Shown here one piece after another: positions 1-5,583 of a DNA stretch of 7,597 nt. The translations under genes were made by a program, and so were the position numbers. Each line of letters opens with the position of its first letter. Position 1 is the first letter of the stretch. This stretch comes from an archaeon (lineage in GTDB: Archaea; Thermoproteota; Nitrososphaeria; Conexivisphaerales; UBA164), in NCBI GenBank assembly GCA_021798095.1, contig JAJZYL010000060.1:1-7597 (forward strand), read 5' to 3'. The notes below the pieces were generated by a model. The model was not told where the DNA came from, searched no databases, and was given only the letters and a program-made list of their open reading frames with translations.

Positions 1-697
1 TAGCCCCGGGTAGCCTAGCATGTATGGATGTGTTTCCCGATCCGGACAGCCCAAAGGCTAGCCGCCTATATCTTCCATCCTCCTCCAACGATATAGATGC
101 GGCTACACCAGCAACCAGATGGTCGTTCTGCCTTAACTCTCTTTTAATATAAGCACTACCTGACCGCTCCGTCTGCCTTGGTACTCGTACCTCTACCAGA
201 ATTTCCCCGGGCCTGATGGCCGTTGACATATGACCAAGGTAGAAGCCATCAGCGTTAATGGCCCTGCGGCCGTTCCTTCCGGCCAGGACATACTGGGCGT
301 CCATCGAGAGGAAAACTGGGGGGAGGTCATCGTCAGGATTTCCGGTGCATACATTGCCACCTACGCTTATCATGTTCCGAAGAAGCGGGTCCGCTATGAC
401 TCCTGCGGCTTCTGAGAGAGCAGTATAGTTTCTTTTCACCAGATCCGACCGCTGAAGTTCGGCCACCTTCACGGCTGCACCAATTGAAAGATAACTGCCA
501 TGATCACCAATCAAGCCCAGTTCCCTTATACGGGAGATATCGATGAGAAACCCTGGCCTGATTACGTGATGTTTCATAGCATTTATAAGCCCCACTCCGC
601 CGGTCATGATCTTCGCATTATCATTATGAAGTTCAAGTAGCTTTAGAGCTTCGTCCAGATCGTCTGGCGCGGCATAATCAAAAGAAGGAGGATACAT
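1..697 (-). CDS. Molybdenum hydroxylase FAD-binding subunit (CoxM/CutM/XdhB family), partial at left edge
   Basis: This is the medium, flavin-binding subunit of a xanthine dehydrogenase/CO dehydrogenase/aldehyde oxidoreductase-type enzyme. It passes electrons from the Mo and Fe-S subunits through FAD. Reading the minus strand from ATG at 697 gives 232 uninterrupted codons to the edge, so roughly the last 50-60 residues of a typical 280-290-residue subunit are missing. Family hallmarks are the N-terminal MYPPSFDY, the first FAD loop at residues 32-41 (TGGVGLINAM), LIDIS at 51-55, IGAAVKVAEL at 72-81, AGVIADPLLRN at 98-108, the second FAD loop SVGGN at 111-115, the acidic-proline stretch PDDDLP at 121-126, and GEILVEVRVP near 164-173. 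The first loop departs from the usual AGGxSLxPxMK. No Mo or Fe-S subunit is visible; they may lie beyond position 1. The substrate (CO, aldehyde, purine or another N-heterocycle) cannot be told from this subunit. The start is chosen because a TATA-like box lies about 29 bases upstream. Confidence 0.9.
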   Translation of the reverse strand, partial: MYPPSFDYAAPDDLDEALKLLELHNDNAKIMTGGVGLINAMKHHVIRPGFLIDISRIRELGLIGDHGSYLSIGAAVKVAELQRSDLVKRNYTALSEAAGVIADPLLRNMISVGGNVCTGNPDDDLPPVFLSMDAQYVLAGRNGRRAINADGFYLGHMSTAIRPGEILVEVRVPRQTERSGSAYIKRELRQNDHLVAGVAASISLEEDGRYRRLAFGLSGSGNTSIHARLPGA

Positions 698-722
698 ACA
701 GGAAGGGACTGTCTACAAAGAC

Positions 723-730
723 TATTTAAA
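723..730 (-). promoter_or_regulatory. TATA-like box for the FAD-subunit gene
   Basis: On the minus strand this reads TTTAAATA. Its centre is about 29 bases upstream of the ATG at 697, with no Shine-Dalgarno sequence between, so a leaderless or nearly leaderless transcript is expected. It sits in the 147-base divergent region shared with the cytosine-deaminase-like gene. Confidence 0.55.
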
Positions 731-788
731 ACTAGCTATGTTTATCAAGATACTGTGACTTTGGGAGAAGATGTGAATTACCGTCATC

Positions 789-823
789 TTATATCAAAGG
801 CCTAGGTAAGTAACATTAATATT
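789..823 (+). promoter_or_regulatory. Two candidate TATA boxes for the cytosine-deaminase-like gene
   Basis: Two AT-rich elements precede the gene: TTATAT at 789-794 and TTAATATT at 816-823. The second is centred about 25 bases before the ATG at 845, the spacing seen at the other genes here, and so supports 845 as a leaderless start. The first would start RNA near 818 and give a short leader. It lies about 35 bases before the ATG at 827. I cannot tell which is used. Confidence 0.45.
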
Positions 824-844
824 TAGATGCTACACATGGATGGT

Positions 845-2047
845 ATGGATGACATATTCATTAAAGGGGCAAGGCTCAGGGGAAAGGACGAGCTCTACTC
901 GATATACATCCAGAACGGCAAAATAATATCCATTAAAGAGGCCGGTGAAACCCAAAAGGCACAGATAGAGATAGATGCTAAGGGGAGGCTTGTGACAGAA
1001 TCATACGTTATAGCGCACGTACATCTTGATAAAGTGGGTACATGGGACATCGCTGGGGATACGGCGGTAAGGGCCTACCATAGAATGGACAATTCAAGCG
1101 CCAAGGATGCGATAATGACGGCATCAAAGGTCAAGGCTTCATATACGGTCGAAAGCGTAAAGGAAAGGGCCAGCAGGTACCTGATGCTTGCAAAGAAATA
1201 TGGAGTTTCCCACATAAGGGCCTTTGCGGACGTAGATACCAAGGCGAAGCTGATGGCTGTAGATGCGTTATGCGAGCTCAGGGAACAGCTCAAGTCGGAA
1301 ATCTCCATTCAGGTAGTAGCATTTCCTCAGGACGGCGTTATAATGGAGCCTGGTGCCGAGGAGCTGGTCAGGAAGGCGCTAGATAAAGGGGCTGATGTAG
1401 TAGGTGGAATACCCTGGATAGAGCGGACCGAGGAGGACCAAAGAGCGCATATACAGAAGATGATCAATTTAGCGGTTGAATATAATAAGCCAGTTGCAAT
1501 GCTGGTGGACGATGCGGCTAACAAGGAATTGCACACCGTTGAAATGCTTGCTGAAATGGCTCACCGGGCGGGCCTAGATGGGAGGGTTGAAGCCTGTCAT
1601 GCAAGGGCACTACAGTTATATGATGACTCAAGGCTGAGGGAGGTGGCCCAGAAGATCAGGACGGCGGGGATGGGCTTAGTTACTGATCCGCATACGGGCC
1701 CGCTGCACATACCAGTTGAGAAGCTGGCGCGCTATGGTGTAGATATAGCCATAGGGCAGGACGACTGCAGCGATGCCTACTATCCCTATGGAAGATGTAA
1801 AATGACAGAAGTGGCGTTCCTTGCAAGTCACCTGCTCTGGAGAATGGACTATGAAGGGGTAGACAGGATATATGATATGGTAACCACAAGCCCGGCTAGG
1901 ATCATCGGAGTAAACGACTTCGGGCTCAAAGCGGGTAATACTGCCAACCTTGTCATCTTACCGGCAAAATCAGTAATGGAAGCACTCACCTTTCAGGTAG
2001 AACCGGATTATGTAGTAAGCCAAGGTCACCTGACCTTACGAAGATAA
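845..2047 (+). CDS. Cytosine-deaminase-like amidohydrolase (CodA/AtzC group), metal site altered
   Basis: This 400-residue cytosolic amidohydrolase closely follows the E. coli cytosine deaminase (CodA) and AtzC layout. It has a beta-strand start (DDIFIKGARL), the HxH motif AHVHLD (His58, His60), VVAFPQDG near 157-164 with the substrate-contact Gln of CodA, GADVVGGIPW near 182-191, GRVEACHARA with His252, GQDD near 304-307, and the C-terminal SPARIIG and GNTANLVILPA. Such enzymes hydrolytically deaminate cytosine or related N-heterocycles. Gapless alignment of the stretch before His252 puts Leu220 where CodA has metal ligand His214, and Asp223 where it has catalytic Glu217. The true substrate is therefore uncertain and the metal centre may differ. 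In-frame ATGs lie at 827, 836 and 845. I prefer 845 because it has a TATA-like box 25 bases upstream and the family's usual short N-terminus; 827 would add six residues. It converges on the DUF84 gene with one base between stops. Confidence 0.85.
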   Translation: MDDIFIKGARLRGKDELYSIYIQNGKIISIKEAGETQKAQIEIDAKGRLVTESYVIAHVHLDKVGTWDIAGDTAVRAYHRMDNSSAKDAIMTASKVKASYTVESVKERASRYLMLAKKYGVSHIRAFADVDTKAKLMAVDALCELREQLKSEISIQVVAFPQDGVIMEPGAEELVRKALDKGADVVGGIPWIERTEEDQRAHIQKMINLAVEYNKPVAMLVDDAANKELHTVEMLAEMAHRAGLDGRVEACHARALQLYDDSRLREVAQKIRTAGMGLVTDPHTGPLHIPVEKLARYGVDIAIGQDDCSDAYYPYGRCKMTEVAFLASHLLWRMDYEGVDRIYDMVTTSPARIIGVNDFGLKAGNTANLVILPAKSVMEALTFQVEPDYVVSQGHLTLRR

Positions 2048-2048
2048 A

Positions 2049-2570
2049 CTAACTCCATATACCAGCTGACAGAAACCTGGCTAGCGCTAATGTAATCCCG
2101 TGTTCATAAAGGCCCTTTCTGTCTACCAGGCCACCGGTGAATAGCCCTACTGCTCCACCTTTCCTCTTTGTATCATGCTGATTGGAAAAAATATCCACGG
2201 CATCCCCGAGCTCCATGCTCTTTAACATCCCTGTAACGCTCGGCGGGATCAGAAACCCGCCGCTGAGCCCATATCCCTCCCTGCCCTTGGAGTCCAGTAT
2301 GCAGATGACTGCTGTTACGAATAAATGGCGACCCGCCGTAAGGGTCCCACCTTCTATGCCTACCGAATAATCAGCGCTTGTTAGAGCCATTGCCCTAGCG
2401 GCCCTGTTCCTAGCCCCTTCAAACATTTCATCATTCGAAGGCTGGGCCGGCACGCCGCTTTCTACGCCAATTCCCATAACATCCACCGTATGCCCCCTAA
2501 ACGCCTTTCTGAATGCCTCCGTGCAAGCATTAATTTTAACAGGGTTATCGCTTCCCACTATTACATTCAT
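2049..2570 (-). CDS. Inosine/xanthosine triphosphatase, DUF84 (YjjX) family
   Basis: This is a house-cleaning nucleotide phosphatase that hydrolyses ITP/XTP and so keeps deaminated purines out of nucleic acids. The 173-residue length matches the family. Motifs in order: the N-terminal substrate loop GSDNPVKINA (6-15), ESGVPAQP (37-44), the GARNRA helix (52-57), the glycine-rich VGIEGG (70-75), and KRKGGAVGLFTGG (135-147) near the C-terminus. The order follows E. coli YjjX closely and differs from the HAM1/RdgB ITPases. The ATG at 2570 has an AT-rich promoter element about 27 bases upstream and no Shine-Dalgarno sequence. The gene is convergent with the cytosine-deaminase-like gene. A deaminated-purine phosphatase beside base-deaminating amidohydrolases is a sensible pairing, but DUF84 proteins are general repair enzymes, so the link is only suggestive. 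Confidence 0.88.
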   Translation of the reverse strand: MNVIVGSDNPVKINACTEAFRKAFRGHTVDVMGIGVESGVPAQPSNDEMFEGARNRAARAMALTSADYSVGIEGGTLTAGRHLFVTAVICILDSKGREGYGLSGGFLIPPSVTGMLKSMELGDAVDIFSNQHDTKRKGGAVGLFTGGLVDRKGLYEHGITLALARFLSAGIWS

Positions 2571-2590
2571 GTATTACCTGACTTTATCTT

Positions 2591-2604
2591 CTTAATTAAT
2601 TATT
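2591..2604 (-). promoter_or_regulatory. TATA-like element for the DUF84 gene
   Basis: The minus strand carries a run of AATTAATTAA-type sequence centred about 27 bases upstream of the ATG at 2570. It lies within the 65-base gap after the stop of the upstream same-strand gene, so the DUF84 gene probably has its own start site. Confidence 0.5.
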
Positions 2605-2635
2605 CCCTTATCTACTACCATGTAAGGTCTTCTTC

Positions 2636-3259
2636 CTAACTACTCTTTGCAGAAATTAGTAAGACCTGAACGTAGATCGTGGAATGGCTCGTTGGGCTAG
2701 AGTAAGTGTAGAGGGTTGTTCCATTAAGCATATATCCCGTGCTCCTTGAATATGTATAGACGAATAGCTGATCAATGGAGGCGCCGCTGGAATTGGTCGA
2801 ATCATTACGGTACAATAGCACTTCGGTACTCCCTGTCGTCGATACGGTGGTAAAGTTATAATTCAGGAGAGGGACCTGTGAACCCACCTTTAAATCCCTG
2901 TCGAATAGGACCATAGGCTCGTAAAAGTTTGAGCCGAAGGAAAGATTATAATAAGGTGGGCCGTTGTAGTACGCACCCATCATTCTGCCCGTAGTAGCAT
3001 TTATCACCGCCATATAGGTTTCAAGCTCCTCCTCAGCCAACATGTGCATTACACCACCATTGATACCCAGAAGTTGATAAGTGGCGAACTCCGTATAGTT
3101 CACCGGGTTACCGTCGAAGCTGTCGTTAACGACATATTTGTAAAATAGCGTCCTTTGGTACAGCCTGCTCCCCGGTTCGTAGATATACACATAGTAATAT
3201 CCAAGGGACGCTGCAACCACCAACAGTATCATAAAAATGGCGAGGGCTGTCTTTCGCAT
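2636..3259 (-). CDS. Membrane-anchored extracytoplasmic protein rich in N-glycosylation sequons, function unknown
   Basis: I do not recognise the family. The 207-residue protein opens with a short basic end (MRK) and one hydrophobic segment, about residues 4-24, with no lipobox. The rest is polar and rich in Tyr, Ser, Thr and Asn. An N-terminal anchor with an external domain is therefore likely. Eight Asn-x-Ser/Thr sequons are visible, at Asn45, 54, 87, 105, 135, 152, 156 and 179, as expected for a surface protein glycosylated by the archaeal AglB system. Alternating hydrophobic and polar stretches in the external part suggest beta structure. The last residues are not a second membrane span. 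The ATG at 3259 has an AT-rich box about 24 bases upstream. It is divergent from ubiX with 85 bases between starts, so the two could be co-regulated. Confidence 0.75.
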   Translation of the reverse strand: MRKTALAIFMILLVVAASLGYYYVYIYEPGSRLYQRTLFYKYVVNDSFDGNPVNYTEFATYQLLGINGGVMHMLAEEELETYMAVINATTGRMMGAYYNGPPYYNLSFGSNFYEPMVLFDRDLKVGSQVPLLNYNFTTVSTTGSTEVLLYRNDSTNSSGASIDQLFVYTYSRSTGYMLNGTTLYTYSSPTSHSTIYVQVLLISAKSS

Positions 3260-3276
3260 TTATACCATCTCTGACT

Positions 3277-3288
3277 TTATATTATTAA
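3277..3288 (-). promoter_or_regulatory. TATA-like box for the anchored sequon-rich protein
   Basis: The minus strand reads TTAATAATATAAA here, centred about 24 bases before the ATG at 3259. One arm of a perfect 9-base inverted repeat (3295-3303) lies immediately upstream of it. Confidence 0.5.
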
Positions 3289-3294
3289 GCTTTT

Positions 3295-3333
3295 ACGAAG
3301 TTATGTCAGTAAAACTTAATATCCTAACTTCGT
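3295..3333. promoter_or_regulatory. Perfect 9-base inverted repeat in the divergent promoter region (possible operator)
   Basis: ACGAAGTTA at 3295-3303 is the exact reverse complement of TAACTTCGT at 3325-3333, with 21 bases between. Arm centres are 30 bases apart, close to three helical turns. The pair encloses the TATA-like box of ubiX (3314-3322), and the left arm abuts the promoter of the divergent gene. Neither gene should transcribe both arms, so a protein-binding site in DNA is more likely than an RNA hairpin. Confidence 0.45.
3314..3322 (+). promoter_or_regulatory. TATA-like box for ubiX
   Basis: ACTTAATAT is centred about 26 bases upstream of the ATG at 3345 and is preceded by a purine-rich GTAAAA that could serve as a BRE. 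This placement decides the start at 3345 against longer in-frame readings. Confidence 0.6.
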
Positions 3334-3344
3334 CATTAATATGC

Positions 3345-3920
3345 ATGAAAGCAATAGTTGCAATAACTGGGGCTAGCGGCATACAGTACGGTGTCGCTCT
3401 CCTCTCCGCCCTGAAAGATGCGAAGGTTGAAATCAGCCTGATATTGAGCGAAGGCTCAAAAGTTACAATGAAGCAGGAAACTGATCTAAAACCCCAGCAA
3501 CTCCAAAGGCTCGCAGATTATAACTATACCGAGGACGATATGACCGCCCCTATGGCAAGCGGCTCCGCACGGTATGACGCGATGGTAATAGCCCCCTGCA
3601 GCGTTAAAACGCTATCTTCAATAGCAACTGCTTACGAGTCGAACCTTATAACAAGGGCGGCCATGGTTCAGCTGAAAGAAAGGAAAAGGTTGCTGCTTCT
3701 GATACGTGAAACGCCGCTCAGCGTCATCCACATAGAGGCGATGCTCAGGGTTGCACAGGCTGGAGCTATAGTTATGCCGGCGTCTCCGGGGTTCTACAGT
3801 AGGCCAAAATCCGTAGATGACATCGTAAAATTCATGGTGGGAAGGATGATGGACGAACTGGACCTTCCCAATGAATTATTCAGCAGATGGAAGGGGACCA
3901 CGACCGCTTATCGTGATTAA
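3345..3920 (+). CDS. ubiX: Flavin prenyltransferase UbiX
   Basis: UbiX joins a dimethylallyl group to FMN, making the prenylated FMN cofactor required by UbiD-family decarboxylases. The 191-residue protein has the family's usual length and motifs: the FMN-binding ITGASG at 7-12, APCSVKTL at 83-90, TRAA with Arg104, LKER with Lys111, RETPL at 121-125 with Arg121/Glu122, and FYSRP at 150-154 with Tyr151. Spacing of Arg104, Lys111, Glu122 and Tyr151 matches the Pseudomonas enzyme's active-site set (Arg122, Lys129, Glu140, Tyr169), so it should be active. Its ATG has a TATA-like box 26 bases upstream. Reading from an in-frame ATG at 3237 would add 36 residues, run through the promoter, and overlap the start of the divergent gene, so that start is rejected. 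No UbiD partner is present in the window. The SsnA-like gene follows after 32 bases with its own promoter. Confidence 0.93.
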   Translation: MKAIVAITGASGIQYGVALLSALKDAKVEISLILSEGSKVTMKQETDLKPQQLQRLADYNYTEDDMTAPMASGSARYDAMVIAPCSVKTLSSIATAYESNLITRAAMVQLKERKRLLLLIRETPLSVIHIEAMLRVAQAGAIVMPASPGFYSRPKSVDDIVKFMVGRMMDELDLPNELFSRWKGTTTAYRD

Positions 3921-3921
3921 A

Positions 3922-3932
3922 TTTAATAAATA
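3922..3932 (+). promoter_or_regulatory. TATA-like box for the SsnA-like amidohydrolase
   Basis: TTTAATAAATA begins two bases after the ubiX stop codon and is centred about 26 bases before the ATG at 3953. The gene can therefore be transcribed independently of ubiX despite the tight spacing. Confidence 0.55.
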
Positions 3933-3952
3933 CTGCCTTTAGTAGTTCCACC

Positions 3953-5317
3953 ATGGCCAAATCATTGCTGATTAAGAACGGGATAGTAGTGACCATGGAT
4001 AAGGAGAGGTCCGTATTCAAGGGCGGAGTGCTGGTGGAGGGAGAGAGGATAATTAAGGTAGGGGATGAAAGAAGCATAGGGGGCGAAGGAGCGAGCGAAG
4101 TTATTGATGCCAAGGGTGGGATCATCACGCCCGGCTTCATATGCTCCCATACGCACCTTTACGGCATCCTCCTGAGGGGAGCAAATCTAAACCTTCCAGC
4201 TCCGACCGACTTCACCCAGAACCTTCAGCGTATATGGTGGCCAATGGACCAGGCCATGAACCATCAGGACGCGTACATAAGCGCCCTTACGGCAAGCATG
4301 GAGCTTATGAGAAGCGGGACCACCTTGTTCGCTGACACCTTTTCCGGCCCGAACGCAATAGAAGGAGTCCTAGACGATATCAAGAAAGGGGTTGATGAGG
4401 TGGGAATCAGGGGGGTACTTGCCTTCGAAGCAACGCAAAGAAGGAGCCATGAAGAAGGATATAGAGGGGTCGAAGAAGATGTGCGCTTCATTAAGAAGGA
4501 GAATGGCGATAGGATAATGGGGATGATAAGCCTGCACGCGCCGTTCACCGTAAGCGATGAATTGATCAAATACGCCATTGAAAAGGCGGGATCGCTGAAG
4601 GCGACCACAACCATTCATACGGCTGAAGGAAGATGGGACCTCTATCACAGCATGGAGAGGTATGGTAAGAGGACATTTGAAAGGCTCCATGACCTCGGGG
4701 CGTTGGGGAACAGGACGGTTGTAGCGCATGCCGTCAACATAAATGAGGACGAGTTGCAGATAATCAAGAAGACAGGGACTAATGTGGCACACAATCCCCT
4801 AAGTAACATGCTCAACGCGGTGGGGGTGCCCGCCGTGCCTCACATGTTGGATGAAGGTATAAACGTAAGCCTAGGAAATGATGGATATATATTTGATGTA
4901 TTCGAGAACCTGAGGGGGGTTTTCCTTCTTCACAAGGTAAACATGCTCGACCCTAGGAAGATCTCGGTAATGCAGGCCCTAGAGATGGCTACGATAAACG
5001 CGGCAAGGGCATATCACCTGGAAAAGGAACTTGGGTCACTGGAAGTAGGGAAGCGGGCCGATATAGTGATAATAAAACCGCAGTTACTTCCAACTCCGAT
5101 CACCGTTTCCTCAGTCTACGGCCACTTGGTAAATTCAATAGATGGCGATGACGTCAGCGATGTAGTGGTTAATGGTGAACTATTATTAAGGGATAGGGTA
5201 CCCACAAAGGTCAGTTACGAGCAGGTGAACCAGAAAGTGCTAAGAATGGTAGATGACTACTGGACTAGGCTAAAGGGAGTAAAGGAGCAGGTTGACGTGC
5301 TTAAGCTAGGCGGTTAA
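3953..5317 (+). CDS. SsnA/TrzN-type amidohydrolase (ATZ/TRZ family), probable N-heterocycle or guanine-type aminohydrolase
   Basis: This 454-residue metal-dependent hydrolase resembles E. coli SsnA and the ATZ/TRZ aminohydrolases that remove amino or other groups from purine- or triazine-like rings. The metal site looks complete: CSHTHL with His66 and His68, IHTAE with His222 and catalytic Glu225, VAHA with His259, and LGNDG with Asp310. SsnA-like features include CSHTHLYGILLRG, the PTDF...WWPMD region at 84-99, LHAPFTV at 194-200 and AHNPLSNM at 279-286. The C-terminal strands (GSLEVGKRADIVI) close the composite beta domain. Bacterial SsnA is encoded with selenium-dependent xanthine dehydrogenase and purine-catabolism genes, so the FAD subunit at 1-697 gives a loose echo of that context. 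The exact substrate is unknown; an 8-oxoguanine/guanine deaminase or S-adenosylhomocysteine deaminase-like role is possible. The ATG at 3953 has a well-placed promoter, and a hairpin with a T run follows the stop. Confidence 0.88.
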   Translation: MAKSLLIKNGIVVTMDKERSVFKGGVLVEGERIIKVGDERSIGGEGASEVIDAKGGIITPGFICSHTHLYGILLRGANLNLPAPTDFTQNLQRIWWPMDQAMNHQDAYISALTASMELMRSGTTLFADTFSGPNAIEGVLDDIKKGVDEVGIRGVLAFEATQRRSHEEGYRGVEEDVRFIKKENGDRIMGMISLHAPFTVSDELIKYAIEKAGSLKATTTIHTAEGRWDLYHSMERYGKRTFERLHDLGALGNRTVVAHAVNINEDELQIIKKTGTNVAHNPLSNMLNAVGVPAVPHMLDEGINVSLGNDGYIFDVFENLRGVFLLHKVNMLDPRKISVMQALEMATINAARAYHLEKELGSLEVGKRADIVIIKPQLLPTPITVSSVYGHLVNSIDGDDVSDVVVNGELLLRDRVPTKVSYEQVNQKVLRMVDDYWTRLKGVKEQVDVLKLGG

Positions 5318-5342
5318 AGGCAGCGCTAGACATGCCTTTTTT
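5316..5342 (+). terminator. Hairpin plus T run after the SsnA-like gene
   Basis: AAAGGCA (5316-5322) pairs perfectly with TGCCTTT (5333-5339) around a 10-base loop, and the T run extends to 5342. It begins inside the stop codon of the amidohydrolase. The same stem covers the last codons and stop of the small opposite-strand gene, so it could act on both converging transcripts. Confidence 0.5.
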
Positions 5343-5427
5343 CCTTTAACCACGATAAAAACCCAGCTGCCAGAACACAAATTGAGATGACTAACCAGCC
5401 GAGGATGAATCGGCAGTACTCCGACAT
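5326..5427 (-). CDS. Putative 33-residue single-span membrane protein
   Basis: A short reading frame on the minus strand, ATG at 5427 to TAG at 5328-5326, encodes 33 residues. The layout is a short polar start (MSEYCR), one clean hydrophobic helix of about 21 residues (7-27, with FILGWLVISICVLAAG), and a basic tail (KEKRHV). The positive tail suggests the C-terminus faces the cytoplasm. A TATA-like CTTAAAT (5451-5457, minus strand) is centred 27 bases upstream of the ATG, the same leaderless spacing as neighbouring genes. That, with the textbook single-span layout, is why I call it. It is convergent with the SsnA-like gene (8 bases between stops) and divergent from the ZIP carrier, so it might be a small accessory subunit of that carrier. 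The family is unknown, and coding chance cannot be excluded at this length. Confidence 0.45.
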   Translation of the reverse strand: MSEYCRFILGWLVISICVLAAGFLSWLKEKRHV

Positions 5428-5450
5428 AGGGCTTACTAATCCAATTAGCG

Positions 5451-5457
5451 ATTTAAG
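5451..5457 (-). promoter_or_regulatory. TATA-like box for the small membrane protein
   Basis: The minus strand reads CTTAAAT, centred 27 bases upstream of the ATG at 5427. It is the main evidence beyond the protein layout that the 33-residue frame is expressed. Confidence 0.35.
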
Positions 5458-5539
5458 CTTTGATGGCAATAACCTGCAGAGTTTTTTTATAAGACCTGTA
5501 TTACTTCAAACTGTCTTCTGACCGAAAAATGATAAATGC

Positions 5540-5556
5540 TTATAACTCTGTTATAA
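5540..5556. promoter_or_regulatory. Perfect 17-base dyad over the ZIP promoter (probable operator)
   Basis: TTATAAC at 5540-5546 and GTTATAA at 5550-5556 are exact reverse complements separated by TCT. The dyad covers the TATA-like sequences upstream of the ZIP transporter, so a dimeric repressor bound here would block TBP. A metal-responsive regulator would fit the downstream gene, but the regulator cannot be identified from this window. Confidence 0.5.
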
Positions 5557-5558
5557 TT
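5550..5558 (+). promoter_or_regulatory. TATA-like box for the ZIP transporter
   Basis: GTTATAATT is centred about 30 bases upstream of the TTG at 5584. A second possible box, CTTATAAC, lies at 5539-5546. Both fall in the dyad. Confidence 0.45.
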
Positions 5559-5583
5559 CAATAGATATTAGTGCAGATATGGA

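Noticed and set aside
230..415. 61-residue plus-strand frame inside the left-edge gene
   Set aside because: It lies opposite the clearly homologous FAD-subunit frame, has no family features and no promoter. It is an antisense shadow.
3295..3333. Resemblance of the inverted repeat arms to loxP arms (ATAACTTCGT)
   Set aside because: The arms are in the opposite order, are shorter, and have a 21-base rather than 8-base spacer. No recombinase gene is present. Chance similarity.
3237..3344. N-terminal extension of UbiX by 36 residues from an upstream ATG
   Set aside because: It would cross the ubiX TATA-like box and the start of the divergent gene, and it precedes the conserved UbiX start MKAIVAITGASG. 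The ATG at 3345 has the correct promoter spacing.
4264..4792. Long minus-strand frames inside the SsnA-like gene
   Set aside because: The plus-strand frame has complete amidohydrolase motifs. The antisense products are low-complexity and show no recognisable domain.
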